64,000 bases of DNA from assembly GCA_024232965.1 (NCBI GenBank), contig JACKQF010000001.1, forward strand, positions 1,364,001-1,428,000, given 5' to 3'. The translations under genes and the position numbers were made by a program. This document shows, piece by piece, positions 55,074-63,364 of the stretch; position 1 is the first letter of the stretch, and each line of letters starts with the position of its first letter. This DNA comes from Verrucomicrobiaceae bacterium (lineage in GTDB: Bacteria; Verrucomicrobiota; Verrucomicrobiia; Verrucomicrobiales; Verrucomicrobiaceae). The notes under the pieces were generated by a model that was not told the origin of the DNA, searched no databases, and worked only from the letters and a program-made list of their open reading frames with translations.

Positions 55074-56033
55074 ATGAAACCAACCGTACTCCTACTGTCC
55101 GTCCTCGCCACACTTAGCGGCTCCGCGCTCGCTGAGGTGAGCTACGAATTCGCCCCAAACTTCATCCAGCCACCTCCAGGCAAGGAGCAGATCGGCAATG
55201 GTCATGGCGAGATCGCCGTGGATGCGGCAGGCAATTTCTACGTCAGCGTCCAAAACAAAGGCGCGGGCATCCAGGTTTACGGAGCGGACGGCAAGTTCGT
55301 GAAGGAATTGGCCCTGCCAGAAAGCCTGCACGGCTTTGTGATCCGCAAGGACGGCGACGAGGAATTCATCTTTGGTGCAGTGCTGGGCGAGCAACGCGTG
55401 ATCAAGGCCAAGCTGGATGGCACCGTCGTCATGGAAATCCCGACCGCATCCTTCCCTGCAGGAAAAGTCAATCTTAAAGGCCTGAAACTCACAAATTGCG
55501 ATGTCGCACCGAATGGCGACATCTTCGTGGTGGATGGCTATGGTCAGAGCTGGATCTTTGTGTTTAACCGCGAGGGCAAGTTCCTCCGCGTCTTTGGTGG
55601 TCCTGGCGAACCCCTGAAGCTTGCCAACACGCACAAGATCTTCATTGATCGCCGGTTCGACCCAGTGCGCGTCCTCGCCTGTGACCGTGGCAACAACCGC
55701 ATCCTCCACCTCGACCTTGAAGGCAACCTGATCGGCGTCGTTGCTGACAAAGATCTGCGCCGCCCGAGCAGCGCCTCTTTCCATGGCGACCTCATGTGCG
55801 TGGCAGAAATCGCGGGTCGCGTTTCCGTTTGGAACAAGGAAGGCGAACTGGTGGCGGATCTCGGCGCAAACAACATGGCCGGTCAGACCAACACCCCAAA
55901 AGTCAGACCTCAAGACTGGGTCCAGGGCACCGTTACATCTCCGCATGGCATCACTTTTGATAACAATGGCAACATCCTTGAGACCGAGTGGAACGTCTTT
56001 GGCCGTGTGTTGCGCTGGAACGTGAAAAAATAA
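55074..56033 (+). CDS. Secreted NHL-type beta-propeller protein
   Basis: Exported six-bladed propeller of 319 residues. The signal peptide is MKPTVLLLSVLATLSGSALAE. NHL-like blades include GEIAVDAAGNFYVSV, NCDVAPNGDIFVVDGYGQSWIFVFNREGKFLRVFG, PVRVLACDRGNNRILHLDLEGNLIGV and PHGITFDNNGNILETEW. Similar planctomycete/verrucomicrobial proteins are annotated as peptidylglycine lyase-like or 6-bladed propellers. No catalytic metal set is certain. The TAA stop shares its last A with the ATG of the next gene (TAATG), so the two are coupled. Confidence 0.85.
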   Translation: MKPTVLLLSVLATLSGSALAEVSYEFAPNFIQPPPGKEQIGNGHGEIAVDAAGNFYVSVQNKGAGIQVYGADGKFVKELALPESLHGFVIRKDGDEEFIFGAVLGEQRVIKAKLDGTVVMEIPTASFPAGKVNLKGLKLTNCDVAPNGDIFVVDGYGQSWIFVFNREGKFLRVFGGPGEPLKLANTHKIFIDRRFDPVRVLACDRGNNRILHLDLEGNLIGVVADKDLRRPSSASFHGDLMCVAEIAGRVSVWNKEGELVADLGANNMAGQTNTPKVRPQDWVQGTVTSPHGITFDNNGNILETEWNVFGRVLRWNVKK

Positions 56034-56653
56034 TGCGCTCTGCGGCGGCAATCATTCGCATCATTCTCGCAGGGGGAGCCGTCATGGCCCCCCTGCTTGC
56101 TTTGGGGCACGGAATGGAGTTTCTCCAGGCTCGAGTGCGCCTGGAGATGCCGGGCAAGATCCGCATCGAACTGACCGCCGACTTTGAGGACAATCCCCTG
56201 ATCAAGGACGAACAAGACGCGCGACTCATCCTGACCAATGCCTTTTTTGTCAACGAAGGTGGGGAGCAGCGCGCCTGGGCAGACGTCGCCCCGCTGACCT
56301 TTGAGAAACGCGATCAACCCGATCCCACCGCCCCCGTGCCGGAGGATCCAACCTGGAAAGAGCGTCCCCACGGCCTGCTGACAGCCCTTTGGGAGTACGC
56401 GCCCAAGGGACCGCCGATTCACCTCGCTACCTTAGATCGAACGCCGCACGACATCCTCATGTGGACCACCGGCACAGCCGAAGGCACCCCCGCCCCACCT
56501 TGGCAGATCCTGATCTGCGGGGACGTCTCGAAGGACATCCAGATACGCCCTGTGCACACAAATCCTTGGCCCTGGGGCATCGCGGGAATCGGATTCCTGA
56601 TCGCCCTAGGTGCAGGGAAACGGCTCATCAGTCGCAGATCCGCCTCAGACTAA
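56033..56653 (+). CDS. Secreted, C-terminally anchored protein of unknown function
   Basis: Protein of 206 residues. The signal peptide (MRSAAAIIRIILAGGAVMAPLLALG) is followed by HGMEFLQARVRLEMPGKIRIELTADFED, resembling the exported N-terminal domain of HupE/UreJ-like proteins. A single C-terminal helix (WGIAGIGFLIALGAG) with RR residues after it anchors the chain. If cleavage occurs after LALG, the mature protein begins with His. Coupled by a one-base overlap to the NHL propeller gene; it ends tail-to-tail with the GNAT gene with four bases of overlap. Confidence 0.75.
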   Translation: MRSAAAIIRIILAGGAVMAPLLALGHGMEFLQARVRLEMPGKIRIELTADFEDNPLIKDEQDARLILTNAFFVNEGGEQRAWADVAPLTFEKRDQPDPTAPVPEDPTWKERPHGLLTALWEYAPKGPPIHLATLDRTPHDILMWTTGTAEGTPAPPWQILICGDVSKDIQIRPVHTNPWPWGIAGIGFLIALGAGKRLISRRSASD

Positions 56654-57132
56654 AGGCGCATCGCGTAGTGCACCTGCCGTTCCATCTCCTGAAATCCACA
56701 CGAAGGATACAGGTGCTGGCCGATGGCATTGGAGGCCATGGTCTCGATCTGGGCCACCTTCAGGCCCTCTTCGCGAAAGTAATCCAGCGCATGATGGATC
56801 AGGCGCCGCCCCAGGCCCATCCCGCGTGCCGCCTCCGTTACCGCCATGTTAGGAATGCGGCCTCGGCTGTTGATCAGATCAACCCGAGTCGTGATGTAGC
56901 CAACGATCTCCCCATTGAGTTCCGCCACGAAGATTCCGTCCGGATTCGCCCGGCAATCCTCATCGATATGGTCAGCCTTGCGCGCCTTCCAATCGCGGGA
57001 TTGGTCCCAGATCCCGAGACGTTCTTCCAAAGTCTGTTCCAGCGCCACGCCCCCAAACGAGGCCACCGTGATGTGCCGCAGGGTATCGAGGTCCGTAGCG
57101 GTGAATTTTCGGATTTGGATGGTGTCTTTCAT
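56650..57132 (-). CDS. GNAT family N-acetyltransferase
   Basis: Acetyltransferase of 160 residues. Acetyl-CoA motif A is NMAVTEAARGMGLGRRLIHHAL (R-G-M-G-L-G pattern); the strand GIFVAELNGEIVGYITT precedes it, and the C-terminal NAIGQHLYPSCGFQEMER is typical of GNATs. The start at 57132 (MKDTIQIRKFTATD) fits better than 57150. The stop overlaps the convergent gene by four bases. Substrate unknown. Confidence 0.88.
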   Translation of the reverse strand: MKDTIQIRKFTATDLDTLRHITVASFGGVALEQTLEERLGIWDQSRDWKARKADHIDEDCRANPDGIFVAELNGEIVGYITTRVDLINSRGRIPNMAVTEAARGMGLGRRLIHHALDYFREEGLKVAQIETMASNAIGQHLYPSCGFQEMERQVHYAMRL

Positions 57133-57284
57133 GATCACCACACTACTCATCGATCTCGCCTTTGCGGCAAAGCAAAAATCCAGTCACTGAAAACGGACGA
57201 TCACAGATAGCGCTCGTGCCACACCGATGTCGCAATCGCCCGAATGTGTTCCCAGACTGCTCCCCCTGGGGCCTGATTTTTCCT

Positions 57285-57313
57285 TTGCAAGACAGCCTTG
57301 GCGACCCTATAAA
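57285..57313 (+). promoter_or_regulatory. Candidate promoter of cysK
   Basis: TTGCAA (57285-57290), a 17-base spacer, then TATAAA (57308-57313), about 60 bases upstream of the cysK start. It is the best sigma70-like promoter in the window. Confidence 0.6.
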
Positions 57314-57375
57314 CTTCCCCCTTCCGTGCCGGAATCCGTCTGGCACTCCTTCACCAACCTTCCGCTTTCACTATT

Positions 57376-58359
<984 letters not shown>

Positions 58360-58414
58360 TCTATCACACTCCCTGCGTACTTCAAAATTCCCCAAGCCTT
58401 AGTCACCCCATCGC

Positions 58415-59428
58415 ATGTCAAAATCCACGCTGCACCCCGGCCACGCCCCCACCCACGAAACGCCAGAGCCCTCCGGCCTCGAGGCGGTGCTGGAAAAGAA
58501 CATCAAGACCATCCTCCTAGTCTGCGGACTGGCCGTCGCCGCTCTCGCCGTTTATGCTGTCATCAGCTATCGAAACCATCAGGTCGCCGAAGCCGCCGCT
58601 GGAAAGTTCGCGGCCGCACAGACGGTCGAAGATTGCGATGCCGTTACCGCTGAATTTGCAGGCACACCTGCCGCTGGCAATGCCCTGCTGCTCAAGGCAA
58701 AGCTGCTCTGGGAACAAAACAAGAAGGACACGTCCGTGGCCGTCTTGAAGGAGTTCATGACCAAACACGCGGATCACGACCTGGCACCTGCAGCCCTCCT
58801 CTCACTGGGCTCACGCCAGGAAGCAATGGGCGAGAAGGCCGACGCTGAAGCCAGCTTCAAGCGTCTCGCTAGCGAGTTCAAATCGTCCGAACTCGCAGCC
58901 CTCGCCCAGATTCGTCTGGCGGATATACTCTGGGCTGAAGGCAAAGAAGAGGAAGCCCGCAAGCTCTACGATGCCCTGCCCTCCCAGTTCACCGGATCGC
59001 AGTTCTTCGACGAAAGCACGACCCGTCTCGAGTGGTTGAGCGCCAAGCTCCCAACCAAAGAAACCGAGGCTCCAAAACCACCTCCAGGTGCCACCCCACC
59101 CCCTGCCGCTGCGGGTGCTCCAGGCAAACCGCTCGGCCCAATGATCAACCTCACCCCAGGCCAGACCTCAACAACGGTCCCAGTGACGATTCCCGCGCCA
59201 GCACCTGCAAAACCTGCCGCAACCACCCCGCCTCCGGCTCCGAAACCTGCAGCTCCAACAACTCCAGCAGCCGCGACACCTCCAGTGCCGAAGCCAACCG
59301 CTCCGACAACTCCGGCGGCGGCGACCCCTTCAACACCGAAGCCGCCGACTCCGGCAGCCCCAGCAGCAGCGGTGCCATCGACTCCGAAGCCAGTGGCTCC
59401 CGCTCCGGCATCCGGCGCAGCGAAGTAG
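58415..59428 (+). CDS. Membrane-anchored TPR-like protein with Pro/Ala-rich tail
   Basis: Protein of 337 residues. After a polar N-terminus, one helix (ILLVCGLAVAALAVYAVISY) anchors it, followed by a helical TPR-like region (residues 60-205, ALLLKAKLLWEQNKKDTSVAVLKEFMTKHADHDLAPAALLSLGS) resembling YfgM/tetratricopeptide-like envelope proteins. The last 120 residues are Pro/Ala/Thr-rich and include a 16-residue tandem repeat (from 59243). The tail probably spans periplasm or peptidoglycan. Function unknown; a strong terminator follows. Confidence 0.8.
   Translation: MSKSTLHPGHAPTHETPEPSGLEAVLEKNIKTILLVCGLAVAALAVYAVISYRNHQVAEAAAGKFAAAQTVEDCDAVTAEFAGTPAAGNALLLKAKLLWEQNKKDTSVAVLKEFMTKHADHDLAPAALLSLGSRQEAMGEKADAEASFKRLASEFKSSELAALAQIRLADILWAEGKEEEARKLYDALPSQFTGSQFFDESTTRLEWLSAKLPTKETEAPKPPPGATPPPAAAGAPGKPLGPMINLTPGQTSTTVPVTIPAPAPAKPAATTPPPAPKPAAPTTPAAATPPVPKPTAPTTPAAATPSTPKPPTPAAPAAAVPSTPKPVAPAPASGAAK
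59243..59425 (+). repeat. Tandem 48-bp (16-residue) repeat in the C-terminal tail
   Basis: Three successive 16-residue units with the consensus KPxxPTTPAAATPxxP start at 59243, 59291 and 59339, followed by a partial KPVAPAPASGAAK. Confidence 0.85.
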
Positions 59429-59460
59429 CTCTGGCGCACTGGAACTACCAATCACCAAGG

Positions 59461-59493
59461 ACGCCCACTCGCCGAAGAGTGGGCGTTTTTTTT
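59461..59493 (+). terminator. Rho-independent terminator of the TPR-like gene
   Basis: ACGCCCACTC and GAGTGGGCGT form a perfect ten-pair stem with the loop GCCGAA, followed by eight T. Confidence 0.97.
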
Positions 59494-59541
59494 GCGCCTA
59501 GAGACGGACTCGCACTCCACCGTTTGAAGTGCCAAAAAGCC

Positions 59542-59579
59542 CAAAGCCACGTTAACCGTCCTGCAGCGGAGGGCCTGTG
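59542..59579. repeat. Diverged 38-bp repeat, copy 1
   Basis: It starts CAAAGCCAC and ends CTGTG; 29 of 38 positions match copy 2 at 59791. Confidence 0.6.
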
Positions 59580-59697
59580 CCCCGCTAGCATGGCTGCCCA
59601 GGTTCCGCTCCACACAATGGAGACAGTCGTCCACGAAGTTTTGGCAGGATTGATAAATCGCTTATCGGTCGCCACGGCGCACCGTTCGAGTGCTCAA

Positions 59698-59728
59698 ATG
59701 TTAAATGACCATTGGTCAAAATTAACAT
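59698..59728. repeat. Nested 31-bp palindrome
   Basis: The outer arms ATGTTAA and TTAACAT enclose the inner arms TGACC and GGTCA around ATT. Confidence 0.7.
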
Positions 59729-59790
59729 CCCCATCGGGTCGTTTGATAGCGCCAAACGCCACGCACTCCGCCATATGACGCGCTAAAGCG

Positions 59791-59828
59791 CAAAGCCACA
59801 CCAACCATGCTGTAGCAGACGGTCTGTG
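59791..59828. repeat. Diverged 38-bp repeat, copy 2
   Basis: The partner of 59542; this copy contains the small palindrome CAGAC-G-GTCTG. Confidence 0.6.
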
Positions 59829-60010
59829 ATTGCCGCAAGGTCGGCACTCAAAGTGCGGAGATATCTACAAGCGAACAACACCATCCAAACGCCGTTCACC
59901 AAAAAGTACAGCGCATCAAGAATCCGTACTCAGACCGTTTTACCCGGCGTCACCACGACTTGCGAAATGTCAGCGGGGGCCGACGGAGTGGCGGAGTGCT
60001 GTCACGACAC

Positions 60011-60042
60011 CAATCCACCACTCCTTCATTCCAACATTCCAC
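60011..60042. repeat. Tandem 8-bp CANTCCNN repeat, four units
   Basis: CAATCCAC, CACTCCTT, CATTCCAA, CATTCCAC in perfect eight-base phase, 48 bases after the purM stop on the minus strand. Confidence 0.75.
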
Positions 60043-60089
60043 CCGCATCGAATTCAAAAACTAGATGGAGCGGTGTGTAGGTGCGCAAG

Positions 60090-61118
60090 TTATTTCGCTG
60101 GCGCAACTTTCACGGTCACCGCAGCGCTAGTGTCCATCTGGCCAATTGCCACTGCACCGTCGCCGCAGCGCAGGGCTGCGTCTGCATCGGCCTCGTTCAC
60201 GATCGCAACCCAACCGAGCCCCATGTTGAAAGTATCAAAGGCGTCTTGAGGATCGGCGTGACGCAGAACCTTTTGCACCACGTCATTTTCCCAGAATGGA
60301 ATGGTCAGATCGCAACCCAGACCGCGCTTCAGGAACATGCGACCCAGATTTTCAGGGAGACCGCCACCCGTAATGTGGGCCATCGCCTTCGGCCGGATAC
60401 CCGCTGCTTTCAGCGCCTTCGGCTCCTCGTGGTAGAGTAGAGTCGGAAGCAGTAGCTTGGCCATTTCCTCATCATTGAGCCCCACGTTTTCCTTTTCCAA
60501 AATCCGGCGGACGAGACTGAACCCGTTCGCATGAAAGCCCGCACTGCGCCAACCGATCAGAACGTCACCCGCAGCGATGGTGCCTGGGTCCAAGAGGTCA
60601 GGTTTTTCGGCGGCACCGATGGCGAAGCCTGAAAGCTCCACGATGCCCTCGGGCACGACTCCAGGCATTTCCGCGGTTTCGCCTCCCGCCAGGATACAAT
60701 CGCAGGCCTCGAGATATTCGGTCATTCCGGCCAGCAGGCGGGACAGCATCCGCTTATCGATTCGAGGCACGCCCAAGTAATCGAGGAACATGATCGGGTC
60801 AGCACCAGTCGTCAGCACATCGTTCACATTCATCGCCACCAGATCTTTACCTGCGTATTCGAGAAGGTCGTGCTTCAGCAGAAGTTCCAGTTTGGTGCCC
60901 ACACCATCGCAGCCAGTCACAATCACCGGCTGCTTGTAGTCGCTCAGATCATAGGCTGCAGCGAACATCCCAAAGGCATTGGCCAGCTTGCGGTTCTTTT
61001 CGGTGCGGGCCCGCATCCCACTGATGTCGTCCACAAAAGCAGCGGCTTCATGGATATCGACGCCAGCTTGCTTGTAGGTGTGGCCGGAGGAGGACGAGGA
61101 CGATTGAGGGGAAGACAT
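60090..61118 (-). CDS. purM: Phosphoribosylformylglycinamidine cyclo-ligase
   Basis: AIR synthetase of purine biosynthesis, 342 residues. It begins with a Ser-rich stretch, then HTYKQAGVDIHEAAAFVDDI, VTGCDGVGTKLELLLKHD, AMNVNDVLTTGADPIMFLDYL, AGGETAEMPGVV and AHITGGGLPENLGRM, all typical of PurM. The start is 70 bases from the divergent XylR-family regulator. A GCTTGCAAGC palindrome at 61148 could serve as a -35 for either direction. Confidence 0.96.
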   Translation of the reverse strand: MSSPQSSSSSSGHTYKQAGVDIHEAAAFVDDISGMRARTEKNRKLANAFGMFAAAYDLSDYKQPVIVTGCDGVGTKLELLLKHDLLEYAGKDLVAMNVNDVLTTGADPIMFLDYLGVPRIDKRMLSRLLAGMTEYLEACDCILAGGETAEMPGVVPEGIVELSGFAIGAAEKPDLLDPGTIAAGDVLIGWRSAGFHANGFSLVRRILEKENVGLNDEEMAKLLLPTLLYHEEPKALKAAGIRPKAMAHITGGGLPENLGRMFLKRGLGCDLTIPFWENDVVQKVLRHADPQDAFDTFNMGLGWVAIVNEADADAALRCGDGAVAIGQMDTSAAVTVKVAPAK

Positions 61119-61147
61119 GAGCCCCTAGCAATAAACAGCGCCAGACC

Positions 61148-61181
61148 GCTTGCAAGCGCAGACGAATGGATATCGAATATC
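61148..61181. promoter_or_regulatory. Palindromes in the purM/regulator divergent region
   Basis: GCTTGCAAGC (61148-61157) and GATAT-CGA-ATATC (61169-61181) lie between the two divergent starts. The second ends eight bases before the regulator ATG and could be an autoregulatory operator. Confidence 0.35.
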
Positions 61182-61188
61182 GCCGTCC

Positions 61189-62334
61189 ATGCCAACCATC
61201 CCACAAGTCGCCATACTCGTCGATACCTCCCGCTCTTATGGCCGGGATATCGTCCGTGGCATCCGGCGTTACGTCGTGGAGCACGGGCCGTGGTCCTTGT
61301 TTCTAGAGCCGCGGGACCTGAGCAGCAGCTTCCCCGACTGGCTGCAGGACTGGAACGGCGATGGCATCCTTGCCCGGACGCTGGACAAAAAACTGCTCAA
61401 TCACCTGAAGGCCTCAAAACTGCCCGTCATCGAGCTGCGCACCTCCGTCCTTCAACACCCTTTCCCCTTTGTGGGAATGGACAATAGCCTCATCGGCACC
61501 CGCGTGGCAGAGCACTTCAGGCATCGCGGTTTCCAGCGCTTCGCCTGCTGCCTGGATGATTCCGAGGCTTTCTTCATCGAACGCAGCGAGCGCTTCCGCC
61601 AAGCCGTGAGCGAACTTGGCTTTGACTGCCCCGTTTTCCAGCCTCGCCGAAAAAACTGGGACCAGCACCAGCAAGACCTCGTCGCCTGGCTTCAGGCATT
61701 GCCAAAACCCGTAGGCATCTTCGCCGTGAACGATCAACTTGGCTTCTGGGTTCTCGATGCCGCTCGCCGCGCCGGAATCGCGGTCCCGGAGGAAGTCGCC
61801 GTCGTCGGGGCGGAAAACGACAACATGCTCTGCGAGACTGCCTCCCCGCCGCTCTCCAGCGTCCGACTGCGCGGACAGGCCGTCGGGTACGATGCCGCCC
61901 GAATTCTCGATGAATGGATGAGCAAAAAACGCATTCCCCAGGCCGGGGAAAAACACCTGCACCCACCCGGAGACATCGCAGTGCGACAGTCCAGCGACAT
62001 CGTCGCCGTCGAAGACCCACGCATCGCCACTGCGCTGCGTTTCATCCGCCAGCATGCGACCGAGCAGATCGACGTGAACCGCGTCGCGAGAGAGGCCGCC
62101 CTTTCCCGCACCGTCCTGGAACGCCGCATGAAGGCCCTGATCGGCCGCAGCCCTGGAGAAGAGATCAACCGCATCCGCTTCGCCGCCGTGGAGAAACTCC
62201 TCACCCAGACCAACCTAACTCTCGACGCCATCGCCGCCCGCTGCGGCTTCACCCACCCTCAATACATGGCGGAGGCCTTCCGTAAACGCACCAGCTTAAC
62301 CCCAGGCGAGTTCCGCCGTACCAAGTCTGTCTGA
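61189..62334 (+). CDS. XylR-family (substrate-binding plus AraC HTH) transcriptional regulator
   Basis: Regulator of 381 residues of the XylR type common in Planctomycetes and Verrucomicrobia. The N-terminal 270 residues are a LacI/periplasmic-binding-like sugar sensor (QVAILVDTSRSYGRDIVRGIRRYV, VGMDNSLIGTRVAEHFRHRGF, VAVVGAENDN). The C-terminal 100 residues are an AraC helix-turn-helix pair (INVNRVAREAALSRTVLERRMKALIG and DAIAARCGFTHPQYMAEAFRKRTSLTPGEFR). It likely controls sugar-use genes in response to a monosaccharide. The start at 61189 (MPTIPQVAIL) is typical; 61150 adds non-coding-like residues. Confidence 0.93.
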   Translation: MPTIPQVAILVDTSRSYGRDIVRGIRRYVVEHGPWSLFLEPRDLSSSFPDWLQDWNGDGILARTLDKKLLNHLKASKLPVIELRTSVLQHPFPFVGMDNSLIGTRVAEHFRHRGFQRFACCLDDSEAFFIERSERFRQAVSELGFDCPVFQPRRKNWDQHQQDLVAWLQALPKPVGIFAVNDQLGFWVLDAARRAGIAVPEEVAVVGAENDNMLCETASPPLSSVRLRGQAVGYDAARILDEWMSKKRIPQAGEKHLHPPGDIAVRQSSDIVAVEDPRIATALRFIRQHATEQIDVNRVAREAALSRTVLERRMKALIGRSPGEEINRIRFAAVEKLLTQTNLTLDAIAARCGFTHPQYMAEAFRKRTSLTPGEFRRTKSV

Positions 62335-62430
62335 ACTAGAAGCCACCAACCCCTGACGCTGTCATTGGCGTTTCACAGGCTCCGGGATCTCAGCACCCAG
62401 CTCCCACGTTCCACCGGGCGCGGCTGGGAC

Positions 62431-63228
62431 TCACTCCGCCTTCAGGATCGTCATCCGCCAGTCGTGGGCCTTCACATGGAGGGGACGGTGGACGGTTTCG
62501 ACGAAATGACGTGGGAACACCGTGCCGTGGGGGCCGGGGCGGAAATCGTCGAAGGTCACATCCACATCAGCACCCGCGGTCGATTCGAGGCCGTTGAGCG
62601 TGAACTGGATGCGACGGAGTTGGTGGGTGCGCTGGCTGATCCAGGCGATGACCTTGTCCTCTGCCGAACGGCCAATTCCCGGCTTAAACGTTCCAGCGAG
62701 GAGCCAGCAGGGGTCGTCCCCTATCGCAACTGGGTCGCCGCCCACCACCTTCCATCCTTGTCCCCGTGCTTGGAGATAGTCGGAACCGAACACGAAGATC
62801 GTATAAGCATCTGCCACGAGCGCGGCGGCATCTAGCTTGACCGAGTCATTGCTGGGATTGCCGTTGAAGGTCACGATCACGCTATCTGAAGTCCTCAATA
62901 CGGTCTTTTTCCCCGCCGGACCCTGATGCTGCTGCTCCACCCGCGCCTGGCGTGGCAAATAGACCTCTTCCGAGCCCTGGCGGAAGCCTGCATCGACCAG
63001 ATCGGGTTGAACCTTGGTGACAATCTTGGTCCAATCCCCAGCGAATCCTACCTGCACCCGACGCAATCGGGTCCATGGATTTCCGGCTGCCTCAGCCGAC
63101 TTAGACAAAATCGGGTCGGCCGCAGCTTCCGCGAGAGGGCCCGGGCGATTTGGATTTGGCAGGCCGGAACAGGCGTTCAGGCTGACTAGGAGAAAAAGAA
63201 TCAGCGACCGATAGGAAATGAGCTTCAT
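62431..63228 (-). CDS. Putative lipoprotein of unknown function
   Basis: Lipoprotein of 265 residues. The signal and lipobox are ILFLLVSLNAC. The mature part (residues 45-265) has VQVGFAGDWTKIVTKVQPDLVDAGFRQGSEEVYL, NDSVKLDAAALVADAYTIFVFGSDYLQ and VIAWISQRTHQLRRIQFTLNGLESTAGADVDVTF, consistent with a beta-rich, LolA/outer-membrane-lipoprotein-sorting-like fold. That resemblance is by eye only. It is divergent from the sugar isomerase gene at the right edge and converges with the regulator. Confidence 0.75.
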   Translation of the reverse strand: MKLISYRSLILFLLVSLNACSGLPNPNRPGPLAEAAADPILSKSAEAAGNPWTRLRRVQVGFAGDWTKIVTKVQPDLVDAGFRQGSEEVYLPRQARVEQQHQGPAGKKTVLRTSDSVIVTFNGNPSNDSVKLDAAALVADAYTIFVFGSDYLQARGQGWKVVGGDPVAIGDDPCWLLAGTFKPGIGRSAEDKVIAWISQRTHQLRRIQFTLNGLESTAGADVDVTFDDFRPGPHGTVFPRHFVETVHRPLHVKAHDWRMTILKAE

Positions 63229-63364
63229 GCAATGCATGCATACGGTGCCCAGGCAGGTTGCGACGCCGCAGACTGTCCACGCACAAGCTCAAACCGCCGC
63301 AAAACCTGAAGACGCATCATCAAAGTCTGAATGAAGTCCTGTCTCAGCCGTCGTTTAATTCCAC

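Larger units (their letters stand above)
59494..60089. other. Non-coding convergent region with repeats
   Basis: About 600 bases between the TPR-gene terminator and the purM stop. No convincing gene. It holds a diverged 38-bp direct repeat (59542 and 59791), a nested palindrome (59698) and an octamer tandem repeat (60011). Confidence 0.6.

Noticed and set aside
55092..56051. Open frame of 319 codons on the minus strand, the same length as the propeller gene
   Set aside because: A mirror of the NHL propeller frame; the plus-strand product has a signal peptide and blade motifs.
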